The position numbers and the translations under genes are program-made. Shown piece by piece: positions 14,981 through 21,500 of a DNA stretch of 21,500 bases. Each line of letters begins with the position of its first letter. The first letter of the stretch is position 1. This DNA is from Metaruminococcus_A sp964607135 (GTDB lineage Bacteria; Bacillota; Clostridia; Oscillospirales; Ruminococcaceae). A model generated the notes under the pieces. It was not told the origin of the DNA and ran no database searches. It worked only from the letters and a program-made list of their open reading frames with translations. The stretch is from the NCBI GenBank assembly GCA_964607135.1, contig CAZSIV010000038.1, forward strand, positions 1 through 21,500. Direction: 5' to 3'.

Positions 14981-16461
14981 CGCGCCTGTTCCACCGCCCT
15001 TTTCCAGCCGTCCCGGAGCGCTTCCCGCTCTTCCGGGGGCATCTGCGGGGAGTAGACGGTCTGCCCGTCCCGCTTCAGGACGGCTTCATCGTACAGTCCG
15101 GCTGAGATTCCCGCCATATAAGCCGCTCCCGCACCCGACGCCTCCTCGATTCTGGAGACCTGAAGCGGGAACCCGATCATGTCCGCCTGGAACTGCATGA
15201 GAAAGCTGTCCCGGGTCGGCCCGCCGTCCCCGCTCAGCCGGGTGAAGCCTGTCCCGGACTGCTCTTTCATCAGGCTGACGACGTCCGCCACCTGGTAGGC
15301 AATGCACTCCTCCGCCGCCCGGACGATCTCCGCCTTTCCGGTGGCGGCGTTCATCCCGCAGAGGATGGCGCGGGCATTGCTGTCCCAGTAGGGCGCGCCG
15401 AGCCCCGTGAAGGCCGGAACCAGATAAACTCCGCCGGTCGAAGGCACCGAGGCTGCAAGAGCACCGGCCTCCCGGCTTTTTTGGAGCAGGCCGACCTGGC
15501 CGACCAGCCATTTGATGACCGCCCCGGTGTAGTTGATGTTCCCCTCCAGCACATACTGGACCTTTCCCCCGCGCCCCCAGGCGATCGAGGCGCAGAGCCC
15601 GTCTTTGGCGGCGGCCCGCGTTTCCCCGGTGTTCATCATGACCGAGGAGCCGGTGCCATAGGTCGCCTTGGCGGCGCCGGGCGTTGTACAGCCCTGCCCG
15701 AAGAGAGCGCCATGGGAATCCCCCAGCACGCCGCGGATCGGGATTGGAGAAGGAAACAGCCCCTCGAAACCGGTCTCTCCGAAAAAGCTGTCGGAAGGGC
15801 AGGGTTCCGGCAAAGCGGCGGGGTCGACCCCGAACAGCCCGCAGAGCTCCCCGTCCCACTCCAGCGTGTTGATGTTGAACAGCTCGGTGCGGGAGGCGTT
15901 GGAGTAGTCGGTCTTGAAGGAATTCCCGCCGGTCAGCTTCCAGATGAGCCAGCTGTCGACCGTGCCGCAGCAAAGCCGCCCCTCAGCCATCTTCTCTTTT
16001 GCGCCCGGCGCGTTCTGCAAAATCCAGCTGAGCTTGGCGGCGGAAAAGTAAGGCGAAAGGTTCAGCCCGGTTTTTTCGGGAACCAGCGCCGCCCGCGGAT
16101 CGCTTTCCAGCGTCCGGCAGAGGGCTTCGGCCCGGGAGCACTGCCAAACCACCGCGTTGTAAACCGGCTCCCCGGTGAGTCTGTCCCAGGCGAGAACAGT
16201 TTCCCGCTGGTTGCTGATCCCCAGCGCCGCGATCTCCCCGGGGCGGGCGCCGGTTTCCCGCAACAGGTTTTTTGCCGCATCCACCGTATTGCGGTAAATC
16301 TCCTCCGGGTCGTGCTCCACCCAGCCGCCCTGCGGGGTGATCTGCCGGTGCGGCAGGTCGGAACGGCCCAGCAGGTTCCCCGCCCGGTCGAAGAGGAGCG
16401 CCTTGGTTCCCGAAGTGCTCTGGTCGATCGACAGAATCTTGTCTTTTACAGCGTCCGGCAT
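14944..16461 (-). CDS. FGGY-family carbohydrate kinase (glycerol-kinase-like)
   Basis: ATP-dependent sugar or polyol kinase. The 505-residue product has the FGGY start ILSIDQSTSGTKALLFD, GWVEHDPEEIYRNTVDAA, GISNQRETVLAWDRLTGEP and the C-terminal ATP-site segment LSGDGGPTRDSFLMQFQADM. Many pieces match glycerol kinase (YNAVVWQCSRA, SNASRTELFNINTLEWDGEL). However, the glycerol-binding GDQQAALFGQ pattern is GDSHGALFGQ here, so the Gln that contacts glycerol is Ser. With a FucI-like isomerase across the divergent promoter, a ketose may be the real substrate (inference). GGGGG lies 8 nt before ATG16461. The tail PVAGRDNRDS and the stop come from the repeat tract. Confidence 0.88.
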   Translation of the reverse strand: MPDAVKDKILSIDQSTSGTKALLFDRAGNLLGRSDLPHRQITPQGGWVEHDPEEIYRNTVDAAKNLLRETGARPGEIAALGISNQRETVLAWDRLTGEPVYNAVVWQCSRAEALCRTLESDPRAALVPEKTGLNLSPYFSAAKLSWILQNAPGAKEKMAEGRLCCGTVDSWLIWKLTGGNSFKTDYSNASRTELFNINTLEWDGELCGLFGVDPAALPEPCPSDSFFGETGFEGLFPSPIPIRGVLGDSHGALFGQGCTTPGAAKATYGTGSSVMMNTGETRAAAKDGLCASIAWGRGGKVQYVLEGNINYTGAVIKWLVGQVGLLQKSREAGALAASVPSTGGVYLVPAFTGLGAPYWDSNARAILCGMNAATGKAEIVRAAEECIAYQVADVVSLMKEQSGTGFTRLSGDGGPTRDSFLMQFQADMIGFPLQVSRIEEASGAGAAYMAGISAGLYDEAVLKRDGQTVYSPQMPPEEREALRDGWKRAVEQARRPVAGRDNRDS

Positions 16462-16559
16462 CGAAAATCCCCCTTCTTCCACCGGGGGAAACCCCTGATG
16501 GAAAGCCGAAATAAAACGAATTAAAAACTTTAAGAAAAAAGCTGTTTTCTTTTTCTTTT

Positions 16560-16588
16560 ATCATAATATAATGTTGTGAAAACGTCAA
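16560..16588 (-). promoter_or_regulatory. promoter of the FGGY kinase gene
   Basis: Minus-strand -35 TTGACG (16583-16588) and -10 TATGAT (16560-16565) are 17 bp apart. It lies back-to-back with the lacI promoter; the two -35 boxes are 10 bp apart, so one bound regulator could control both. An AAAACG half-site occurs at each promoter (16579-16584, and inverted at 16616-16621) and may be part of the LacI-type operator. Confidence 0.75.
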
Positions 16589-16598
16589 GTAAATCCTG

Positions 16599-16627
16599 TT
16601 GACAAGGGAACTCAAGCGTTTTATAAT
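16599..16627 (+). promoter_or_regulatory. consensus promoter of the lacI-type regulator and isomerase genes
   Basis: TTGACA (16599-16604), a 17-bp spacer and TATAAT (16622-16627), a perfect sigma-A consensus. Transcription should start near 16634, about 28 nt before the AUC start codon proposed at 16662. Confidence 0.9.
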
Positions 16628-16661
16628 AAAGCTAAATTCTTTAAATAAGGAGGGAGCTGCC

Positions 16662-17687
16662 ATCGCGTTCAAGCTGAAAGACCTGGCCCGACGGCTCGGG
16701 GTCTCCCCTTCCACCGTTTCGCTCGCCATCCACAACCGGCCGGGCGTGAGCGAGGCGACCCGTGCCAGGGTGTTCGAGGCGCTACGGGAGGAGGGGCTCG
16801 AGGAGCTGATTCCAGCGGAGAAGCCCCCGCCGCGGAATGTCCGGCTGGTGCTCTACAAAAACGGGAAGGAGATCATCACCGACACCCCGTTTTTTCTCCA
16901 GCTGATCGAGGGGATCGACCGGCAGGCAAAAAGAGACGGCCTCAACCTGATGATCTCCTACCTCACCGCCGGCCCCGGCGTCGCGGAACAGGTCGGAAAG
17001 CTGAAAGAAAACGGCTGCAAGGGGATCATCCTCCTCGCAACCGAGATGACGCCCGAGCAGACCGAGCCCTTCCGCGCGCTGGGGCTGCCGCTGGTCGCGC
17101 TGGATGAAAATTTCGAGGATGCCGGGCTCGACTGCGTGGCAATCAGCAACGCGCTGTCGATGCGCCGGGCGGTCGAGCATCTGCTCAGGCTGGGGCACAG
17201 GAAGATCGGCTATCTCAAGGGGACGCCCTCGATCCGGAACTTCACCGAGCGGTTTGAGGGCTATCGGCAGGCGATGGAGGCCGCGGGGCTGGCCCTGCCC
17301 GAGGGAGGGGTCGTCGAAAGCATTCCATCCGCCGAAGCGGCCTATACCGCTATGAGGAGGTACCTTTCGGAGCTCGGTGCGCTGCCCTGCACGGCCTATG
17401 TCGCGGACAACGACAACCTCCTCTGCGGCGCAATGAAGGCGCTGCGGGAGTACGACATCGCCGTCCCGGGACGGGTCTCGGTCGTGGGGTTCGACGACCT
17501 TCCCGCGGCGGAATTTTTCGACCCGCCCCTCACCACCATCCGGGTTCCCAAGCGGCAGATGGGCGGGATGGCCGTCTCGCTGCTCAGCGCTTTGATGGAC
17601 GGCGCGTATGAAACCCCTGTCGCCATCTCGGTCGGGACCCAGCTGATCCTGCGCAAAAGCACCGCGCCCCCAACCCTGGATGAATGA
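16662..17687 (+). CDS. LacI-family transcriptional regulator with apparent AUC start codon
   Basis: Sugar-responsive repressor: N-terminal LacI HTH (FKLKDLARRLGVSPSTVSLA, then IHNRPGVSEATR) and a periplasmic-binding-like sensor domain (about 60-335) with IILLATEM, GHRKIGYLKG and SVVGFDDLPAAEFFDPPLTT. The product is 341 aa, the normal length. AAGGAGGG (16647-16654) lies exactly 7 nt before ATC16662, which aligns with the usual Met of the family start. No ATG, GTG or TTG lies in frame between the transcription start and the HTH; the only upstream TTG (16599) is the promoter's -35. It is followed after 30 bp by the isomerase gene and probably regulates that gene and the divergent kinase. Confidence 0.92.
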   Translation: MAFKLKDLARRLGVSPSTVSLAIHNRPGVSEATRARVFEALREEGLEELIPAEKPPPRNVRLVLYKNGKEIITDTPFFLQLIEGIDRQAKRDGLNLMISYLTAGPGVAEQVGKLKENGCKGIILLATEMTPEQTEPFRALGLPLVALDENFEDAGLDCVAISNALSMRRAVEHLLRLGHRKIGYLKGTPSIRNFTERFEGYRQAMEAAGLALPEGGVVESIPSAEAAYTAMRRYLSELGALPCTAYVADNDNLLCGAMKALREYDIAVPGRVSVVGFDDLPAAEFFDPPLTTIRVPKRQMGGMAVSLLSALMDGAYETPVAISVGTQLILRKSTAPPTLDE

Positions 17688-17717
17688 CCCGTCACTGAAT
17701 AAAAGGAGGAAAAGACC

Positions 17718-19145
17718 ATGGAAAAAATCAAACTCGGCATCGCGCCGACCCGCCGGTTCTGTTTCAGCAAAGAGGACGCCCACCGCTTCAAAGACCTGAT
17801 CCTCGAACGGATGAGGGCGGACGAGCGGATCGAGGTAGTCGACATCGAAGAGATCAACGAAGAAGGGCTGCTCTACGACTCGGTGGAGGATGTGGAGAAG
17901 ATCGCCGACAAATTCATCGCCGCCAAGGTGGACGCCGTTTTCTTCCCGCACTGCAATTTCGGCACCGAGGACACCGTCGCCAAGGTCGCCAAAAAGGTCG
18001 GCAAGCCGGTGCTGCTCTGGGGCCCCCGCGACGAAGACCCCCTCGAGGACGGCACCCGCCTCCGCGACACCCAGTGCGGCCTTTTCGCCACCGGGAAGAT
18101 CCTCCGCCGGTTCAACGTGAAGTTCACCTACATTCCCAACTGCACCCTCGACGACCCGATTTTTGCCCGGGGGTTCGATACCTTCCTGCGGGCTGTCAGC
18201 GTCGTGAAGGCCTTCGGAAAGCTCCGCATCCTCCAGATCGCGCCCCGCCCGGCGAGCTTCTGGACGATGATGTACAACGAGGGCGAGCTCTTGGAGAAGT
18301 TCGGGATTCAGGTTTTCCCCATCACCCTCAAGGAGCTTGAGATGCGCACCCTTACCGTCGAGGAAGAGGGCGGCAAGGTGCTCCAGGATACGATCGCACA
18401 GATCAAGGAGATTGTCGACTGCACCGGCGCGGATGAGACGGCAGTCCGCCGCACCGCCGCGCTCAAGCTCGCCGTCCGCAGCTTCGCGGAGGAGCAGGGC
18501 TGCACCGCCGCGGCCATCCAGTGCTGGAACGCGCTTCAGGACAGCCTGGGGATCATGCCCTGCATGGTCAACGGTCTCCTCACCGACGAGGGGCTCCCCG
18601 TCACCTGCGAGACCGATATCCACGGGGCGATCACCTGTGTGATGGCGCACGCGGCGGCAATGTACCGGACCGCGCCCTTCTTTGCAGACCTCACTGTCCG
18701 CCACAGCCGGAACGAAAACAGCGAGCTTTTGTTCCACTGCGGCAACTTCCCGCCGAGCCTCGCGGAAGGGAAGCTCAAATTCTCCCGGCATTTCCTCTTC
18801 GACGGGCATGAGCCCGGCACCCATGAGGGCCCAGTCAAGCTGGGGGATCTGAGCATCGTCCGGTTCGACGGCGACCACGGCGACTACCAGCTCTTTCTCG
18901 GGAAAGCGAAGGGTGTTTCGGGAAAATTCACCCGCGGCACCTATGTCTGGATCGAGGTCAACGACTGGCTTCTGTGGGAGGAGAAGCTGGTCTGCGGGCC
19001 GTATGTTCACCACTGCGTCGGGATTCACGATTACGTCATCCCTGCGCTCTACGAGGCCTGCAAGTACATCGACGGTCTGACCCCGGATCTCGCCGACCCG
19101 GACGAGGCCACCCTCCGCGCCTGGATGCGGGGGAGCATCCAATAA
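17718..19145 (+). CDS. L-fucose/L-arabinose isomerase-family protein
   Basis: Predicted aldose-ketose isomerase; sugar unknown. The 475-residue product starts MEKIKLGIAPTRR and has a Rossmann-like N-terminal half. The metal-site segment LLTDEGLPVTCETDIHGAIT (Glu and Asp ligands) lies near 290-310, and a C-terminal HHCVGIHDYVIPALYEAC segment carries the histidine expected of the FucI family. It is shorter than E. coli FucI (about 590 aa) but typical for FucI-like proteins of this class. AAAGGAGG lies 9 nt upstream of the ATG. It is cotranscribed with the LacI-type regulator. The stop codon is followed immediately by repeat tract 9. Neither an aldolase nor a transporter is in the window. Confidence 0.9.
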   Translation: MEKIKLGIAPTRRFCFSKEDAHRFKDLILERMRADERIEVVDIEEINEEGLLYDSVEDVEKIADKFIAAKVDAVFFPHCNFGTEDTVAKVAKKVGKPVLLWGPRDEDPLEDGTRLRDTQCGLFATGKILRRFNVKFTYIPNCTLDDPIFARGFDTFLRAVSVVKAFGKLRILQIAPRPASFWTMMYNEGELLEKFGIQVFPITLKELEMRTLTVEEEGGKVLQDTIAQIKEIVDCTGADETAVRRTAALKLAVRSFAEEQGCTAAAIQCWNALQDSLGIMPCMVNGLLTDEGLPVTCETDIHGAITCVMAHAAAMYRTAPFFADLTVRHSRNENSELLFHCGNFPPSLAEGKLKFSRHFLFDGHEPGTHEGPVKLGDLSIVRFDGDHGDYQLFLGKAKGVSGKFTRGTYVWIEVNDWLLWEEKLVCGPYVHHCVGIHDYVIPALYEACKYIDGLTPDLADPDEATLRAWMRGSIQ

Positions 19146-19770
19146 CGGCGGGGTGCATCCGCTGTCAATCGCGATCCGCAGGCAGAGTAAACAGCAACGT
19201 TGGTAACCCGCGAGGCACGTTGTGTTCGTTTTTTACATTGGCGTCTCGCAGGATTACAATCTTGAAATTGGCAGAATGTCGGTGTGCGAAGTACCAGCGG
19301 GGGTTCCCCGCCCTGCGAGACACGCCGGGTGTCCCCGGCTGGACAATCGCGATCCGCAGGCGGAGTAAACAGCAACGCCGGTATCCCGCGAGGTGCCTTT
19401 TCATATTTTTATCTTTGGCATCTCGCAGGATTACAATCTTGAGATCGGTAGAATGTCAGTGTGCGAAATTGGCCTGCCTGGGCACAGGCCTCGCAGGACT
19501 GAAACCCAGAAATCGGTAAAACGTTGGGGTGCGAACTGCCTGCGGCGGTTCGCCGCCCCGCGCGGCACATCTTTTGTACAACACGCCTCGCAGGATTACA
19601 ATCTTGAGATTGGCAGAATGTCGGTGTGCGAAGTACCAGCGGGGGTTCGCCGCCCCGCAAGCCGCCTTTTTCATATTTTTATCTTGGACATCTCGCAGGA
19701 CTGAAACCTTTTAATTGGTACAACGTCGGTGTGCGAATTGCCCCGTCCGGGCACGGACGCCGCGCGGCGC
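19146..19770 (+). repeat. mosaic intergenic repeat tract 9 (largest)
   Basis: Modules on the plus strand: linker 19146-19169 (CGGggtgcatCCG); A 19170-19215; insert to 19244; B 19245-19290; linkers 19291-19312 (GCGGGGgttCCCCGC) and 19325-19346 (GCCGGgtgtcCCCGGC); A 19348-19393; insert 19394-19421; B 19422-19467; linker 19468-19489 (GCCTgggcacAGGC); B 19490-19535; linker 19536-19560 (GCGGCGgttCGCCGC); insert; B 19587-19632; linker 19633-19660; insert 19661-19691; B 19692-19737; linker 19738-19760 (GTCCgggcacGGAC). The first linker starts at the base after the isomerase stop. The extra B units look like tandem growth of the B-linker block. Confidence 0.92.
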
Positions 19771-19915
19771 AGATGTGCAATATAATACTCTCATATATCA
19801 CTAGTACTGTATATTTATATCCTATAACTATATGCAGGATATCAAATATTTATAACCGCTTCTATAATCCCCCTTACGGGTGTCCTCAGCGAACCCGGCG
19901 GCGCCGATGCTGCCG
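19771..19915. other. AT-rich gap between repeat tract 9 and ACT gene
   Basis: No ORF or repeat module is present. It holds an inverted repeat ATATCCT/AGGATAT (19817-19823 with 19836-19842) in very AT-rich DNA, then a GC-rich hairpin-prone stretch (about 19890-19912) just past the ACT gene stop. No T-run follows that hairpin, so terminator status is doubtful. Confidence 0.5.
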
Positions 19916-20281
19916 TCAGACAATATCATAGCCCGCGGATGCCAGCGTTTCCAGCGCCCGGCCGAAGTTCTCCCCTTTGACAAGGATGTAGTCCGTATTA
20001 AAGGTTGAAACTGCAAAGATCCCGATATTGTTTGCCGCGAGAATCCCGGAGATTCCAGACAGGATTCCGACCAGGGAAAAATCCAAAACGCCCTCGATCC
20101 GGAACCCTTTCCAGCCGTCTTCGCGCGCAGTCGTGTCTTCAGGCACATCCTCGGTGGGGCAGACCAGCGACAGCTCTTCATCCGTTTTCCCAATAAAGTA
20201 AAACTTTCCCTTCAAGTCAAGCTCTTTCTCTGAGGCGAGCCTACACACCGATAAATCAAAGTCCAATTTTTTCAGCTTCAT
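19916..20281 (-). CDS. ACT-domain protein (small amino-acid-sensor-like)
   Basis: A 121-residue stand-alone protein of the ACT_7/CASTOR-like type common in Firmicutes; ligand and partner unknown. It has an N-terminal beta-rich half (KLKKLDFDLSVCRLA, GKFYFIGKTDEELSLVCP, EDGWKGFRIEG) and a C-terminal ACT fold with GILSGISGILAANNIGIFAV, STFNTDYILVKGENFGRALE and ASAGYDIV. GAAAGGAG lies 7 nt before ATG20281, which sets the start; the open frame upstream runs through a terminator. No clear promoter was seen in 20282-20358. Residues for a specific amino acid cannot be assigned. Confidence 0.9.
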   Translation of the reverse strand: MKLKKLDFDLSVCRLASEKELDLKGKFYFIGKTDEELSLVCPTEDVPEDTTAREDGWKGFRIEGVLDFSLVGILSGISGILAANNIGIFAVSTFNTDYILVKGENFGRALETLASAGYDIV

Positions 20282-20359
20282 CTTTTTTCTCCTTTCACTC
20301 CGCGAGGCGGTTTCTTTTCCAAAATCACTGATTTCCAAATCGACGCTCCCTATAAAACG

Positions 20360-20396
20360 GCGCCCGCCGAAAAACGAATTGTTTTTCGGCGGGCGC
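20360..20396 (-). terminator. intrinsic terminator of the alpha/beta hydrolase gene
   Basis: A perfect 16-bp inverted repeat (20360-20375 with 20381-20396; arm GCGCCCGCCGAAAAAC) and a 5-nt loop. On the minus strand it is followed by CGTTTTAT. It begins about 28 bp past the hydrolase stop. Confidence 0.88.
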
Positions 20397-20423
20397 TTCA
20401 TTTGATAAAAGCCCCGGTCCGGA

Positions 20424-21422
20424 TCACCCCTTATAAGGGAGGGCATCCAGCTCCTTCGCAAGCTGCTGCGCCCGCTCCGGCGGGAGGGCGGCGGGGTCGA
20501 ATTTCGAATACTGGGGAACCGAATACCGAGAGACCAGCCGCGGCATGGAATGGCGCTCGATCTCGGGGAGGTATTTCAGAATGACCTCCCGCGCCTCGGG
20601 ATAACGGAGCAGGTCGCCCAGCTGAATCCCGCCGTGGAAGCGCCGTTCCCCTTCCACCGTCAGGTAGGAAAACTGCCGCCCGGGGGTTTCAAAATTTCCG
20701 AACTGATGGAAAAGCCAGTTGGCGCAGAGCCGAATCCAGTCGGAATAATCGGCGTCGGTGTTCTCCAGCACGCCGTTGGAGGACAGCGGTTTGCCGGTGG
20801 CCATCCCGTGCTGCCCATTTTGGAAGATATGGAGCTCGAACGGGACGCCGTTCCGGTTGAGCTCCTGCGCAAAGGCGAGGCTCCCCTCGACCGGGCAGAC
20901 CGGATCTTCCCAGGTGTGGAAGAGGAAGGTGGGGGGCGTGTCCGGGCCGACGTGCTCGATCGGGCGGGGACGGTCTGTCAGAGCAGCCCTTTTATTGACG
21001 GCGCCGTAGCCCAGCACCAGGGCGTTGGGGCGCAGCTCCGGCGCGCTCATCGTGGCGAGGCAGGATGCCAGATGGCCGCCCGCGGAAAAACCGCAGACTG
21101 CGATCCGGTTCGGGTCGAGGTTCCACTCCTCCGCATGGGTGCGCAGGGCGCGGACCGCCCCCTCCGCGTCGAGCAGGGGCTGGGGAAAAGCCGACTTTTC
21201 CCCGACGGAATACCGCAGAACAAAGGTCTGGAAGCCCTGCGCCGAAAAGGAGAGGGCGACCGGCTCGGCCTCCCGGTCGGAGCAGCGCTGATAAGCGCCG
21301 CCCGGAAAGATGAGAAGGGCGGGGCGTTTGTTCATGTTGCTGAGCTCGGGGGAAGGCTCCTGCACATAGCCGGTCAGCTTCCCGAGCCCGTCCGGGGCCA
21401 GATCCAGGGTAAAACAGTTCAT
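20424..21422 (-). CDS. alpha/beta hydrolase (esterase-like) with extra C-terminal domain
   Basis: Predicted cytoplasmic carboxylesterase, possibly an acetyl- or feruloyl-esterase acting on plant-sugar derivatives (inference). The 332-residue product has PGGAY (40-44) as oxyanion loop, the nucleophile elbow GFSAGGH (Ser113), Asp173 in HTWEDPVCP and His205 in GQHGMA, a complete catalytic triad. There is no signal peptide. Residues about 250-332 (GIQLGDLLRYPEAREVILKY, LVSRYSVPQYSKF) form an additional domain resembling C-terminal segments of some clostridial sugar hydrolases. AAAGGAGG lies 7 nt before ATG21422. The last 78 bases of the window show no promoter I can call with confidence. Confidence 0.93.
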   Translation of the reverse strand: MNCFTLDLAPDGLGKLTGYVQEPSPELSNMNKRPALLIFPGGAYQRCSDREAEPVALSFSAQGFQTFVLRYSVGEKSAFPQPLLDAEGAVRALRTHAEEWNLDPNRIAVCGFSAGGHLASCLATMSAPELRPNALVLGYGAVNKRAALTDRPRPIEHVGPDTPPTFLFHTWEDPVCPVEGSLAFAQELNRNGVPFELHIFQNGQHGMATGKPLSSNGVLENTDADYSDWIRLCANWLFHQFGNFETPGRQFSYLTVEGERRFHGGIQLGDLLRYPEAREVILKYLPEIERHSMPRLVSRYSVPQYSKFDPAALPPERAQQLAKELDALPYKG

Positions 21423-21500
21423 GGTGTTCCTCCTTTGATGTAAAAGCGTACTGTAAAGTTAAATGAAAGTTGAAGACCCGTCAGCCTAGATGGTACAATG

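Noticed and set aside
16782..19142. 786-codon minus-strand open frame
   Set aside because: It lies opposite the LacI-type regulator and isomerase genes, which have clear family motifs, promoter and ribosome sites.
19146..19770. CRISPR array
   Set aside because: Units are not identical, their spacing is irregular, the intervening segments are hairpins or recurring inserts and not unique spacers, and no cas gene is present.
2581..19770. Integron attC sites
   Set aside because: Position after stop codons and fixed orientation are reminiscent, but there is no GTTRRRY core, the neighbours are housekeeping genes on both strands, and no integrase is seen.

Overview
The window looks like chromosomal DNA of a GC-rich anaerobic Firmicute, most likely an Oscillospiraceae/Ruminococcaceae-type gut Clostridium. 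This rests on strong AGGAGG ribosome sites, sigma-A type promoters with 17-bp spacers, the secG-rnr pair and the protein families present; the species is not identified. Two parts depart from the background: an AT-rich regulatory segment at about 11.6-12.4 kb and a very unusual repeat family filling most intergenic gaps.

Layout. 1-2623: secG and rnr (+), separated by an intrinsic terminator. 2983-5611: three minus-strand genes (small membrane protein, DMT/EamA transporter, nitroreductase). 6156-7648: yaaA and a DUF5131 gene, translationally linked (+). 7963-10626: minus-strand pentapeptide-repeat protein, APH-type phosphotransferase and MTA/SAH nucleosidase. 11267-14668: an accessory-looking cassette with an XRE regulator (-), a promoter-to-terminator segment that looks like an unannotated structured RNA (+), an IbrA/IbrB-like pair (PAPS-reductase/DUF3440 protein and ParB-like protein, +), and a second XRE regulator (-). 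14944-19145: a sugar module with a FGGY kinase divergent from a LacI regulator and a FucI-like isomerase. 19916-21422: an ACT-domain protein and an alpha/beta hydrolase (-).

The most striking feature is a modular repeat family in nine intergenic tracts. Two unit types of about 46 bp (A and B; I count 15 A and 20 B copies by eye) are joined by about ten kinds of short GC-rich hairpin linker and by T-rich inserts of about 2-30 bp. In all eight tracts that touch the 3' end of a gene, the order read downstream from the stop codon is hairpin linker, A, insert, B. The tract therefore has the orientation of the gene it follows, whichever strand that gene is on. In RNase R, the DMT transporter and the FGGY kinase the tract begins inside the gene and supplies the last codons and the stop, giving unrelated proteins similar tails. 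This looks like a mobile or RNA-level 3'-end element; its agent and function are not visible here.

The second candidate system is the XRE / structured RNA / ibrAB / XRE cassette. The ibrAB promoter carries a perfect 15-bp palindrome exactly within its -35/-10 spacer, an obvious operator for one of the flanking XRE proteins. All statements come from reading the sequence; no database search was possible.
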